Source of the DNA: Luteimonas sp. J29
GTDB lineage: Bacteria > Pseudomonadota > Gammaproteobacteria > Xanthomonadales > Xanthomonadaceae
Assembly: GCF_000472505.1 (NCBI RefSeq)
Contig: NZ_AWZR01000007.1
Span: 186,001 to 250,000, forward strand
Direction of reading: 5' to 3'
DNA: 64,000 bases
The translations under genes were made by a program, and so were the position numbers. The stretch's first letter is position 1, and the number at the start of each line of letters is the position of its first letter. Below, piece by piece: positions 36,820 to 47,027 of the stretch. A model generated the notes under the pieces. The model was not told the DNA's origin, did not search any database, and worked only from the letters and a program-made list of their open reading frames with translations.

Positions 36820-38880
36820 TCACTGGCCGATGTGCCGCTTCAGCCAGGCGTTGACGGTGTCGTGCCAGAGGATGCTGTTGTGCGGCTTGAGCACCCAGTG
36901 GTTTTCGTCCGGGAAGTACAGCAGCTGCGACTCGATGCCGCGGCGCTGCAAGGCGGTGAACGTGGACAGGCCCTGGTCCACGGGCACCCGGTAGTCGAGT
37001 TCGCCCTGCACCACCAGCATCGGCACGCGCCACTTGGCGACGTGGTTGACCGGATTGAACTTCTCGTAGTTCTCCGGCTTGTCGTACGGGGTGCCGCCGT
37101 TCTCCCACTCGGTGAACCACAGTTCCTCGGTCACGTAGCCCATCGACCGGGTGTCGAACACGCCATCGTGGTTGACCAGGCACTTCCACGGCTCGTTCCA
37201 GTTGCCGGCGATCCAGTTGATCATGTAGCCGCCGTAGCTGGCGCCGAGGGCGCAGGCGCGGTCGCCGTCCAGGAACGGGTACTTCTGCTGCGCGGCCGCC
37301 CACCCCTTCTGGAGGTCCTCGAGCGGCTTGCCGCCCCAGTCGCCGCTGATGGAATCGGTGAAGGCCTGGCCGTAGCCGGTCGAGCCGTGGAAGTCGATCA
37401 TCACCACCGCGTAGCCCTGCCCGGCGTAGGTCTGCGGGTTCCAGCGCGTGCTCCAGCTGTTGCCGAAGCTGCCCTGCGGACCGCCGTGGATCAGGAAGGC
37501 GACCGGGTACCTGCGTCCCTCCTGGAAGCCCGACGGCTTGACCACGTAGCCGTGCACGATGTCGTTGCCCGCGCCGCGGAAGGTGAACTGCTCGAAGGCC
37601 CCGAACTCGACCTCGGGCAGGCGCTCGCCGTCGGTGGGCGTGATCTTGCGCAGCGGCGCGCCCGGCGCGGCTTCGGTCACGTACAGCACGTTGCCGGTGT
37701 CGAGCGCGTTGCGGGTCAGGGCGATGGTGTCGCCGGCGACGTCGAAGGCCGACACCGAGCCGTCGCCGACGAGGCGCTCCACCTTGCCGGTGGCCGCGTC
37801 CACGCGGAACAGCGGGTACTGGCCGGTGTCCTGCGCGGCCACGAACAGCGTGCTGCCGTCGTCGGCGACCGCCAGGCTGCTGGGCGAGCGGTCCCAGTCC
37901 GGCGCGACTTCGCGCACCTGTCCGGTGGCCACGTCCATGGCCATGATCGCGTAGCGGTCGGCCTCGAAGCCGGGGCGCTTCATCGCCAGGTAGTACAGGG
38001 TGCCGCCGTCGCGGCTGTACACCGGCGTGGCATCCCAGGCCTTGTTGGCCTCGGTCAGGTTGACCGGCTCGCCGCCGTCGAGCGGCAGGCGATAGAGGTC
38101 GAAGTTGGTGGACCACGCCTCGGTGCGGCCGGCGATGCGCACGCTGGCGACGACGTGGCTGCCGTCCGGCGCCCAGGTGTAGTCGGCGGCGTCGCCGAAG
38201 GGCCTGGACGGGATGTCGCCGTCGAGCGACACGCTCAGCGCCTGCGCGGCGTCGACCGGGCCTTCGCCCTCGCCCGGCAGGGTCGCCACGAACAGGCGGC
38301 TGCGGCGGCCGTCGCTCCAGGTGTCCCAGTGGCGCACGAACAGCCTGTCGTACACGCGGCCGCTGGCCTTGCGCGCCGCCTGCTCGTCGAGGCGGCTCTT
38401 CGTGCAGCCGAGGTCGGCGCCGCAGTCGGCGAAAGTCTCGGCGCTGAAGGCGATGCGGCGGCCATCGGGCGACAGCCTGTAGCTGCCGACATCGAGCGCG
38501 AACGCGGTGAGCTGGCGCGGCTCGCCGCCGCCGGCCGGCATCGCGTAGAGCTGCTGCGAACCGTCCTTCGCGCTCAGGAAGTACAGGGTCGAGCCGTCGG
38601 GCGAGAATGCGGGGTCGCTCACGCTCCAGCCCTCGGGCGTGATCCGCCGCGGCGGCGCCAGGTCGCGGGTCAGCAGGTGGCGCGCGTAGAGGGCCGTGGT
38701 CGCCTTGAGGTCGGCGTCGACGCTGCGCTGGGCGAACACCACCACGTGCCCGTCGGGCGACAGCACCGGCGAGGAGACGCGGTCGAGCGCGACCATGTCG
38801 CGCACGTCGAAGCCGCGCGCCTCGGCCACGGCGGGCAGCGCGGCGAGCAGGCAGAGCGGCAGCAGGGCACGTCGCAGCAT
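36820..38880 (-). CDS. S9 family (prolyl-oligopeptidase type) serine peptidase
   Basis: 686 residues from ATG 38880, with a signal peptide (ALLPLCLLAALPAVAEA). An N-terminal beta-propeller (30-420; repeats such as LSPDGRRIAFSAETF and AFSPDGSTLYFLSAKDG) caps a C-terminal alpha/beta hydrolase with nucleophile GASYGGYM, Asp in VVQGELDYRVPVDQG and His in FPDENHWVLKPHN. It is a periplasmic peptidase of the DPP/acylaminoacyl type releasing short peptides. The OPT-family transporter gene just upstream on the same strand could import them. Confidence 0.95.
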   Translation of the reverse strand: MLRRALLPLCLLAALPAVAEARGFDVRDMVALDRVSSPVLSPDGHVVVFAQRSVDADLKATTALYARHLLTRDLAPPRRITPEGWSVSDPAFSPDGSTLYFLSAKDGSQQLYAMPAGGGEPRQLTAFALDVGSYRLSPDGRRIAFSAETFADCGADLGCTKSRLDEQAARKASGRVYDRLFVRHWDTWSDGRRSRLFVATLPGEGEGPVDAAQALSVSLDGDIPSRPFGDAADYTWAPDGSHVVASVRIAGRTEAWSTNFDLYRLPLDGGEPVNLTEANKAWDATPVYSRDGGTLYYLAMKRPGFEADRYAIMAMDVATGQVREVAPDWDRSPSSLAVADDGSTLFVAAQDTGQYPLFRVDAATGKVERLVGDGSVSAFDVAGDTIALTRNALDTGNVLYVTEAAPGAPLRKITPTDGERLPEVEFGAFEQFTFRGAGNDIVHGYVVKPSGFQEGRRYPVAFLIHGGPQGSFGNSWSTRWNPQTYAGQGYAVVMIDFHGSTGYGQAFTDSISGDWGGKPLEDLQKGWAAAQQKYPFLDGDRACALGASYGGYMINWIAGNWNEPWKCLVNHDGVFDTRSMGYVTEELWFTEWENGGTPYDKPENYEKFNPVNHVAKWRVPMLVVQGELDYRVPVDQGLSTFTALQRRGIESQLLYFPDENHWVLKPHNSILWHDTVNAWLKRHIGQ

Positions 38881-38940
38881 CGTTCGGACTCCGGGAAGAT
38901 CGGGATTCCGGGATGGTAGGCGCAGCCCCGCCCCCGGCGC

Positions 38941-38969
38941 AAAGGACGTCCGGCACATGCGCCGGACGC
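38941..38969 (-). terminator. Candidate terminator of the OPT transporter gene
   Basis: Arms GTCCGGC (38948-38954) and GCCGGAC (38961-38967), extended by an outer pair and a G:U, form an 8-9 bp stem with a 6-nt loop. On the minus strand a short TTT (38941-38943) follows. It lies 12 bases after the OPT stop codon. Confidence 0.45.
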
Positions 38970-38980
38970 CCGCCGGGCGG

Positions 38981-40936
38981 TCAGGCCTCCGCGATGGCGC
39001 GCTTGCCGGTGCGGTACAGCAGCCAGCCGACCAGGAACAGCACCACCAGGCCGACCCACTGCGCCGCGGCGCCCAGGTCGATGGACAGCGCCAGCACCTC
39101 CGCGTCCTGGGTCAGCACGATCGGCAGCGCGATGGCGATGCCCATCAGCGCCTCGCCGGTGATCAGGCCGGCCGAGAACAGCACGCCGGGGCGATGCACC
39201 CGGTCCAGGCCCGCCTCGTCGTCGTCGCGGACCTTGTGGAAGCGCTGCACCAGGTGCGCCAGCAGGCCGCCGAGGAAGATCGGCACCATCAGTTCCAGCG
39301 GCAGGTAGATGCCGATGGCCGCGGCCAGCACCGGCACGCGGAAGCGCTTGCCGGCCTTCTTCAGCCAGCCGTCGATCGCGATCACGACCGCGCCGATCAC
39401 GCCGCCGATCGCGATCATCGTCCACGGCAGCTCGCCGCCGAACAGGCCCTTGGCCACCGAGGCCATCAGGTTGGCCTGCGGCGCCGGCAGGGTCTTGGAG
39501 CCGATGCCGTAGGCCTCCTGCAGCAGGTTCAGCACCGGGGCCATGATCAGCGCGCAGGAGAACGCGCCGATGCCCAGCATCAGCTGCTGCTTCCACGGGG
39601 TGGCGCCGACCAGGTAGCCGGTCTTGAGGTCCTGCAGGTTGTCGCCCCCCACGGCGGCGGCGCAGCACACCACCGCGCCGATCATGATCGCCGCCACCGC
39701 GCCCAGCGGCGCGCCGCCGACCTGGGCCTGGCCATCGGCACCCAGCAGCAACAGCAGCACCACCGAGGCGAACAGGATGGTGGCGATGGTGATGCCCGAC
39801 ACCGGGTTGTTGGACGAGCCGACGAGGCCGGCCAGGTAGCCGGACACCGACACGAACAGGAAGCCGGCCACGATCATGATCAGGGTCATGGCGAAGCTCG
39901 CGACCCAGAAGCCGACGATGGCGTGGTACAGCAGCCACAGCGGCACCACGAAGGCGACCAGCGCGACCAGCATCCACTTCATCGGCAGGTCGCGGTCGGT
40001 CTCGGCGATGACCGCGCCGTGCATCGCGCCCTTGCGCGCGGCGGCGAAGCCGCTCCGGATGCCGGCCAGCAGCGAGTTGCGCAGCGACAACAGGGTCCAG
40101 ACGCCGCCGACCAGCATCGCGCCCACGCCCAGGAAGCGGATCTTGGACGACCAGATGGCGAAGGCCGCGTCCTCGGCCGGCGCACCGGCGATGGCGCTGG
40201 CCAGGGCCGGATCGCTGTCGAGGAAGAAGGCGTGGTAGAGCGGGATGGCGATGTGCCAGGACAGGATCGCGCCCGACAGCACCACGATGCCGACGTTGAG
40301 CCCGACGATATAGCCCACGCCCAGCAGCGCCGGCGACAGGCCCGTGCCCAGGTAGCCGATGACGCCGCGGCCGCCGCCGAGGTAGCCAGCCACCGCCCAG
40401 CTGTCCGGGATCAGGCGCAGGCCGTTGGCCGCGGCCAGCTTGACCGCGCCGCCGATGACCGCCGACAGACCCAGGATCTTCAGGCCCGGCCCCGGGTTCT
40501 CGCCCGCCTTGAGCACCTCGGCCGCGGCCTTGCCCTCGGGGAATGGCAGCGGCTCCTCGACGATCATCGTGCGCCGCAGCGGCACCGAGAACAGCACGCC
40601 CAGCAGGCCGCCGAGGCCGGCGATGCCCAGCACCCACCAGTAGTCGAAGTCGGGCCAGTAGCCCATCAGCACCAGGGCCGGGATCGTGAAGATCACGCCC
40701 GCGGCGATCGAGGAACCGGCCGAAGCGCCGGTCTGGACGATGTTGTTCTCGAGGATGGTGCCGCCGCCGAGCAGGCGCAGCACGCCCATCGAGACGACGG
40801 CCGCCGGGATGGCGGTGGCCACGGTCAGGCCCGCGAACAGGCCCAGGTACGCATTGGCAGCGGACAGCACCACCGCCAGCACGATCGCCAGCAGCACCGC
40901 GCGCAGCGTGAGCTGCGGCATTCCCTTCTCGGCCAT
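38981..40936 (-). CDS. OPT family oligopeptide transporter
   Basis: 651 residues from ATG 40936 (a GTG directly before it is in frame). About 15 membrane helices; GASAGSSIAAGVIFTIPALVLMGYW is the OPT signature region and SVPLRRTMIVEEPLPFPEG is highly conserved in bacterial members. It is a proton-coupled importer of peptides or metal-chelate compounds. It lies head-to-tail with the S9 peptidase gene, 100 bases apart, suggesting peptide uptake. Confidence 0.92.
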   Translation of the reverse strand: MAEKGMPQLTLRAVLLAIVLAVVLSAANAYLGLFAGLTVATAIPAAVVSMGVLRLLGGGTILENNIVQTGASAGSSIAAGVIFTIPALVLMGYWPDFDYWWVLGIAGLGGLLGVLFSVPLRRTMIVEEPLPFPEGKAAAEVLKAGENPGPGLKILGLSAVIGGAVKLAAANGLRLIPDSWAVAGYLGGGRGVIGYLGTGLSPALLGVGYIVGLNVGIVVLSGAILSWHIAIPLYHAFFLDSDPALASAIAGAPAEDAAFAIWSSKIRFLGVGAMLVGGVWTLLSLRNSLLAGIRSGFAAARKGAMHGAVIAETDRDLPMKWMLVALVAFVVPLWLLYHAIVGFWVASFAMTLIMIVAGFLFVSVSGYLAGLVGSSNNPVSGITIATILFASVVLLLLLGADGQAQVGGAPLGAVAAIMIGAVVCCAAAVGGDNLQDLKTGYLVGATPWKQQLMLGIGAFSCALIMAPVLNLLQEAYGIGSKTLPAPQANLMASVAKGLFGGELPWTMIAIGGVIGAVVIAIDGWLKKAGKRFRVPVLAAAIGIYLPLELMVPIFLGGLLAHLVQRFHKVRDDDEAGLDRVHRPGVLFSAGLITGEALMGIAIALPIVLTQDAEVLALSIDLGAAAQWVGLVVLFLVGWLLYRTGKRAIAEA

Positions 40937-41031
40937 CACGGCCCCCCTGGAACTGGAAGATGCGACACGCTAGCGGCCGCGGCGGGGCAAGTCCAGCGAC
41001 GGCCGGCGCGGCGCCGCCCGCCGCCCGCGAC

Positions 41032-41073
41032 GCAAGCCCGTCCCGGCCCTCCGGGCCGCGCGGACGGGTTTGC
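41032..41073 (-). terminator. Long GC-rich hairpin between rmlD and the OPT gene
   Basis: Arms GCAAGCCCGTCC (41032-41043) and GGACGGGTTTGC (41062-41073) pair over 12 positions with one G:U, and enclose CGGCCC-TCC-GGGCCG. It starts 15 bases after the rmlD stop on the same strand. There is no U-tract; the unusually stable stem probably protects or ends the rml transcript. Confidence 0.4.
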
Positions 41074-41087
41074 GCCGCGGCGCCCCG

Positions 41088-41975
41088 CTAGGCCAGGACG
41101 GCCTGCAGGGCCTGCGCCCAGTCGGGCGGCACGATGCCGAAATCGCGCTCGAGACGACTGCAATCAAGGCGCGAATAGGCCGGGCGCCGCGCGGGGGTCG
41201 GGTAATCGGCGGTGGCGATCGGGACCACGCGCGGCATCCGCGGGATCCTGCCGAGCGCGTGCGCGCGCGCCACGATCGCGCTGGCGAAGCCGTGCCAGCT
41301 GGTCTCGCCGGACGCGGTCAGGTGCCAGAGCCCGGACCCTGCGAACGGCCGCGCGAGCACCGACGCGGTCGCGTCGGCGATCAGCGCCGCCGGCGTGGGG
41401 CTGCCGACCTGGTCGGCGACCACGCGCAGCTCGTCGCGTTCGGCGGCCAGGCGCAGCATGGTCCGCATGAAGTTGCGGCCGCGGTCGGCGTACACCCAGG
41501 CGGTGCGGAACACCATGTGGCGCGCACCGCTGCCCTGCACCGCGCGTTCGCCGGCGAGCTTGCTTTCGCCGTACACGCCCAGCGGCGCGACCGGATCGTC
41601 TTCGCGGTACGGGCGGGTGCCGCTGCCGTCGAACACGTAGTCGGTGGAATAGTGGACGAACAATGCGTCGCGGCGCGCGCAGGCCCTGGCAAGCGCACCG
41701 GGCGCTTCCGCGTTCGCCCGGAAGGCGGCTTCGCGCTCGGACTCGGCGCGGTCCACGGCGGTGTACGCGGCGGCGTTGACCACCACGTCCGGTTCGATGC
41801 GGTCGACCAGCGCCGGCAGGGAGTCCGGCCGGTCCAGGTCGGCTGCCTCGCACGCCCCGCCGCCATCCGCCAGGCGACCGTCTCGGGTGGCGCACACCAC
41901 CTCGCCCAGCGGCGCCAGGCTCCGCCGCAGCTCGTGCCCGACCTGGCCGTTGGCGCCGAGCAGCAGGAACCTCAT
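41088..41975 (-). CDS. rmlD: dTDP-4-dehydrorhamnose reductase
   Basis: 295 residues from ATG 41975. N-terminal Rossmann motif LLLGANGQVG, catalytic STDYVFDGSG and YGESKLAGE (Tyr/Lys pair). It completes dTDP-L-rhamnose for LPS or exopolysaccharide. It overlaps rmlC by 4 bases and is last of rmlBACD. Confidence 0.95.
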   Translation of the reverse strand: MRFLLLGANGQVGHELRRSLAPLGEVVCATRDGRLADGGGACEAADLDRPDSLPALVDRIEPDVVVNAAAYTAVDRAESEREAAFRANAEAPGALARACARRDALFVHYSTDYVFDGSGTRPYREDDPVAPLGVYGESKLAGERAVQGSGARHMVFRTAWVYADRGRNFMRTMLRLAAERDELRVVADQVGSPTPAALIADATASVLARPFAGSGLWHLTASGETSWHGFASAIVARAHALGRIPRMPRVVPIATADYPTPARRPAYSRLDCSRLERDFGIVPPDWAQALQAVLA

Positions 41976-42525
41976 GCGACGTACACGGGCAGCCGTTCGG
42001 GCGGCACGTCGGCCAGCAGCGGCGCCTTCGCGTCCTTCGGCGACAGCGTGGGCTCGGCGACCGGCCAGTCGATCGCGAGGCCGGGGTCGTCCCAGCGGAT
42101 GTTGGCGTCGGCCGCCGGATCGTAGGTCGCGGTGCAGAGATAGGTGAACAGCGCGCGCTCGCTGAGCGCGACGAAGCCGTGGGCGAAGCCTTCCGGGATC
42201 CAGAAGTGGCGCCTGTTCTCCGCGCTCAGCAGCACGGCGGTCCAGCGCCCGAAGTGCGGCGAGCCGCGGCGGATGTCGACGGCCACGTCCCACACCTCGC
42301 CTTCCAGCACCGAGACATACTTGCCCTGGGGGTTGGGCCACTGGTAGTGCAGGCCGCGCAGCACGCCGCGCGCCGAGGAAGAGACGTTGCCCTGCACGAA
42401 GCGCGGCGACAGCCCATGCGCGCCGAGCTTGTCGAGGTTGAACGACTCGAAGAAGAAGCCGCGCTCGTCGCCGAACACCTGCGGCTCGACGACGACGCAA
42501 CCGGGCAGGTCGGTCTCGATCAGCT

Positions 42526-42529
<4 letters not shown>
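41972..42529 (-). CDS. rmlC: dTDP-4-dehydrorhamnose 3,5-epimerase
   Basis: 185 residues from ATG 42529. Cupin fold with [12 protein letters not shown], the active-site region [13 protein letters not shown] (catalytic His) and [14 protein letters not shown]. It overlaps rmlA and rmlD by 4 bases each. Confidence 0.95.
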
Positions 42530-43409
<880 letters not shown>

Positions 43410-43413
<4 letters not shown>

Positions 43414-44465
43414 GCCGGCACCCCGATCCGCTCCAGGCGGTAGCTGCCGTCGAGCACGTGGCGCACCCAGTCCTGGTTGGCCAGGTACCAGTCCACCGTC
43501 TCGGCCAGGCCGCGCTCGAACGTGTACTTCGGCTCCCAGCCGAGCTCGTTGCGCAGCTTGCTGGCGTCGATCGCGTAGCGGCGGTCGTGGCCGGGGCGGT
43601 CGGCCACGAAGGTGATCTGCGACTCGCGCGGCTTGCCGTCCTCGCGCGGACGGCGCTCGTCGAGCAGCGCGCAGATCGCCTTGACCACCTCGATATTCTG
43701 CTTCTCGGCGTTGCCGCCGATGTTGTAGGTCTCGCCCACCCGGCCACCGGCCAGCACCGTGCGGATGGCCTCGCAGTGGTCGCTCACGTACAGCCAGTCG
43801 CGCACCTGCCTGCCGTCCCCGTACACCGGCAGCGGCTCGCCGGCCAGGGCCCTGGCGATCACCAGCGGGATGAGCTTCTCCGGGAAGTGGTACGGCCCGT
43901 AGTTGTTCGAGCAGTTGGTGGTGAGCGTCGGCAACCCGTAGGTATGGTGGAACGCGCGCACCAGGTGGTCGGACGCGGCCTTCGACGCCGAGTACGGCGA
44001 GTTCGGCGCGTAGGGGGTCTGCTCGGTGAACCTGCCGGTCTCGCCGAGCGAGCCGTACACCTCGTCGGTGGACACGTGCAGGAAGCGGAACGCCTCGCGC
44101 GCCGTGCCCTCGAGCGACTTCCAGTAGTCGCGCACGGACTCCAGCAGGGCCAGGGTGCCGACCACGTTGGTCTGGATGAACGCCGCCGGGCCGTCGATCG
44201 AGCGGTCGACGTGGCTCTCGGCGGCGAAGTTCAGGACCGCGTCCGGCCGGTACTCGGCCAGCAGCCGCGGCACCAGCGTGCGGTCCCCGATGTCGCCGTG
44301 GACGAAGACGTGGTCCGGGTTGCCGTCGAGGTCCCTGAGCGACTCGAGGTTGCCGGCGTAGGTGAGCGCATCCAGGTTGACCACGCGCACGCCGCGCGCG
44401 ACCGCCTCACGGACGAAATTGCCACCGATGAATCCGGCGCCACCGGTCACTAGCCATGTTGGCAC
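43410..44465 (-). CDS. rmlB: dTDP-glucose 4,6-dehydratase
   Basis: 351 residues from GTG 44465, with AGGAG six bases upstream. NAD motif [11 protein letters not shown], active-site [10 protein letters not shown] and [14 protein letters not shown] (Tyr/Lys), and the binding motif [18 protein letters not shown]. First of rmlBACD, 56 bases after ssb, so it may share the ssb promoter. Confidence 0.96.
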
Positions 44466-44521
44466 GGCATCTCCTGTGTCGTACGGATGATGGGGGCCCG
44501 GGGGAACCCGGGACGGACGGC

Positions 44522-44986
44522 TCAGAACGGGATCTCGTCGTCCGGGAAGTCCTCGACCGGCGCCGGCTGGCGGCTCGGGGCGGACTGCTGCCGCGGCTCC
44601 TGCCGCTGCGGGCGCGAGCGCTCGTAGCCGCCACCGCCGCCACCGCCCTCGCCGCGGCCGCCGAGCATCTGCATCTCGTCGGCGATGATGTCGGTGTAGT
44701 AGCGCTTCTGGCCGTCGTCGCCGGTGTGCTCGCTGTAGCTGATCCGGCCCTCGACGTACACCTGCGAACCCTTGCGCAGGTACTCGGCCGCGATCTCGCC
44801 GAGCTTGCCGAAGAAGGTGACGCGGTGCCACTCGGTCTTTTCCTGGGTGTTGCCGTCGCGGTCCTTGCGCACGGTGGTGGTGGCCAGGCTGACCTTGGTG
44901 ACGGCCATGCCGCCCTGGGTGTATCGGGTTTCGGGATCGTTGCCGAGATTGCCGACAAGGATCACCTTGTTGATGCCACGGGCCAT
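44522..44986 (-). CDS. ssb: Single-stranded DNA-binding protein
   Basis: 154 residues. OB-fold (1-112: [38 protein letters not shown]), a Gly/Arg/Gln-rich linker and the acidic tip DFPDDEIPF that recruits partner proteins. It protects single-stranded DNA in replication and repair. A good minus-strand promoter lies upstream. Confidence 0.97.
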   Translation of the reverse strand: MARGINKVILVGNLGNDPETRYTQGGMAVTKVSLATTTVRKDRDGNTQEKTEWHRVTFFGKLGEIAAEYLRKGSQVYVEGRISYSEHTGDDGQKRYYTDIIADEMQMLGGRGEGGGGGGGYERSRPQRQEPRQQSAPSRQPAPVEDFPDDEIPF

Positions 44987-45031
44987 GGGAGTCCTCGGGT
45001 GTCGCCGGCGTGCCCGGCGAAAGGCATTGGA

Positions 45032-45059
45032 TTATAGCCCGGCGACCCGTGGCGTCAGG
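45032..45059 (-). promoter_or_regulatory. ssb promoter
   Basis: Perfect -10 TATAAT (minus strand, 45032-45037), a 16-base spacer and -35 CTGACG (45054-45059, 4 of 6). Start near 45025, about 40 bases before the ssb ATG. One of two divergent TATAAT boxes in this 158-base gap. Confidence 0.65.
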
Positions 45060-45111
45060 TCGCGCCGCCCCGGCGCGTAGGACTGCGCCACGCCGGCCGC
45101 GGGGCGGGATC

Positions 45112-45117
45112 TATAAT
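45112..45117 (+). promoter_or_regulatory. -10 box of the polyprenyl synthase gene
   Basis: Perfect TATAAT, 27 bases before the start codon at 45145. No clear -35 box is seen 16-18 bases upstream, in a GC-rich stretch. Transcription would begin near 45124 with a leader of about 20 bases. Confidence 0.6.
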
Positions 45118-45144
45118 CTCCCGTTCATCTTCCACGGACCCCCA

Positions 45145-46143
45145 ATGGACGCCCCCGCCCCCACCGCGCCCGGGCTCGACCTGCCCGCCATCCAGGCCCT
45201 GGCGGCCGACGACATGGCCGCGATCGACGCCCTCATCCGCCGCCGCCTGGCCTCGGACGTGGTCCTGATCAACCAGATCGCCGAGCACATCGTCTCCGCC
45301 GGCGGCAAGCGCCTGCGGCCGATGCTGGTGGCGCTGGCCGGGCGCGCGACCGGGGCGGTCGGCGCGCACCACCACCAGCTGGCGGCGATCATCGAGTTCA
45401 TCCACACCTCGACCCTGCTCCACGACGACGTGGTGGACGAATCCGACCTGCGCCGCGGCCGCAGCACCGCCAACGCGATCTGGGGCAACGCGGCCAGCGT
45501 CCTGGTCGGCGACTTCCTGTACTCGCGCTCGTTCCAGCTGATGGTGGAGATCGACAGCATGCCCGTGATGCGGCTGCTGGCCGACACCACCAACCGCATC
45601 GCCGAGGGGGAGGTACTGCAGCTGCTGCACGTCCACAACCCGGACACGACCGAGGCGGCGTACCTCGAGGTGATCGAACGCAAGACCGCAGTTCTGTTCG
45701 CCGCGGGCACGCAGCTCGGCGCGCTGGCCTCCGGCGCGGACGACGCCACCCAGCGCAAGCTGTACGACTACGGCCTGCAGCTGGGCCGCGCGTTCCAGAT
45801 CGCCGACGACGTGCTCGACTACAGCGCCGACGCCGGCGCGCTGGGCAAGAACCTCGGCGACGACCTGGCCGAGGGCAAGGCCACCCTGCCGCTGATCCAC
45901 GCCATGGCGCACGCGGACGAGGCCACGCGGCAGCGCCTGCGGGGAATCGTGGAACGGGGCGACGCCTCGGCGATGCCCGAGGTGCTGGCCGCGATCGAAG
46001 GCGCCGGCAGCCTCGACTACAGCCTCCGGCGCGCGCACGAGTACGCCGCCGCCGCGGAGGCCGCGCTCGACGGCCTGCCGGACGGCGAGGCGTTGGCCGC
46101 GCTGCGCGGCCTGGCACGCTACGCCGTGGACCGCGGCCACTGA
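45145..46143 (+). CDS. ispB: All-trans polyprenyl (octaprenyl) diphosphate synthase
   Basis: 332 residues from ATG 45145. First Asp-rich motif LLHDDVVDESDLRRG and second IADDVLDY, with GGKRLRPMLVAL; the length and motifs fit long-chain synthases that make the ubiquinone side chain, rather than the shorter farnesyl synthase. Chain length cannot be read with certainty. Confidence 0.92.
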   Translation: MDAPAPTAPGLDLPAIQALAADDMAAIDALIRRRLASDVVLINQIAEHIVSAGGKRLRPMLVALAGRATGAVGAHHHQLAAIIEFIHTSTLLHDDVVDESDLRRGRSTANAIWGNAASVLVGDFLYSRSFQLMVEIDSMPVMRLLADTTNRIAEGEVLQLLHVHNPDTTEAAYLEVIERKTAVLFAAGTQLGALASGADDATQRKLYDYGLQLGRAFQIADDVLDYSADAGALGKNLGDDLAEGKATLPLIHAMAHADEATRQRLRGIVERGDASAMPEVLAAIEGAGSLDYSLRRAHEYAAAAEAALDGLPDGEALAALRGLARYAVDRGH

Positions 46144-46161
46144 CCGCGGCCGGCGCGGGAG

Positions 46162-46962
46162 TCAGGGCCCGAACCGCTCGCGGAAGAACCCGCGCATCAT
46201 CGCGAACGCGCGGCGTGCCGTGCGTTCGTCGTACCTGCAGTTCGAATCCGGCGGGCCGTCGGCATTCTCCGGCTGCGAGAAGCAGTGCCGCGCGCCACCG
46301 AAGCTGACCAGCTGCCAGTCGGCGCCACCCTCGCGCATTTCCCGCGTGAATGCTTCGACGTGTTCGGGCGGGACGCTGCTGTCGTCGGCGCCATGAAGCA
46401 CGAGCACCGGGGTCCGGATCGGGCCGTCGGCGGGCTGGTAGCCCTGGAGGTTGCCGTGGAAGCTCACCACGCCGCCGGACAGTTCCCGTCCCGAACGCGC
46501 CAGTTCCAGCACCACGCCGCCGCCGAAGCAGAACCCGACGGCGCCGATCCGGCCTGGCTGCACGGGCACGCCATCGAGTCCGGCCAGCACGTCCACGGCC
46601 CTGTTCGCGCGCAGGCGCAGGGTCCTGCCGCCATCGGCATAGGCGGCCACCACCGCCTGCCGCGCCTCGGCAGCGTCCGCCGGCCGCACGTCGCGCCCGT
46701 AGACGTCGGCCACCAGCACGACGTAATCCGTGCCCGCGATGCGCCTGGCCATGGCCACGGCGGCCTCGCCCACGCCCATCCAGTTGGGCACCATCACCAG
46801 CCCGGGGCGCGGGTCGTCCGTGCTGTCGTCGTAGACCAGCACGCCCGAGAAGGGCTGCCCGTCCAGGGTCCATTCCAGCGGCTGCTCGCGCAGGGCCGTC
46901 CGTGCGGGAATGGACGACAGGGCCAGACATGCGAGCCAGGCCAGGCGTGTCAGCAGCGACAT
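46162..46962 (-). CDS. Secreted dienelactone hydrolase family protein
   Basis: 266 residues with an N-terminal signal segment (LTRLAWLACLALSSIPA). Dienelactone-hydrolase fold with the Cys nucleophile in GAVGFCFGGGVV, Asp in VLHGADDSSVPPEH and His in GGARHCFSQ. Substrate unknown; the signal suggests a periplasmic esterase. Convergent to ispB with 18 bases between. Confidence 0.9.
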   Translation of the reverse strand: MSLLTRLAWLACLALSSIPARTALREQPLEWTLDGQPFSGVLVYDDSTDDPRPGLVMVPNWMGVGEAAVAMARRIAGTDYVVLVADVYGRDVRPADAAEARQAVVAAYADGGRTLRLRANRAVDVLAGLDGVPVQPGRIGAVGFCFGGGVVLELARSGRELSGGVVSFHGNLQGYQPADGPIRTPVLVLHGADDSSVPPEHVEAFTREMREGGADWQLVSFGGARHCFSQPENADGPPDSNCRYDERTARRAFAMMRGFFRERFGP

Positions 46963-47027
46963 GCGGGTCCCTCCAGGTTCAACCGGCGGCAGTCTTGCAC
47001 GACGCCCGTGACGGAGGATTGACCGGT

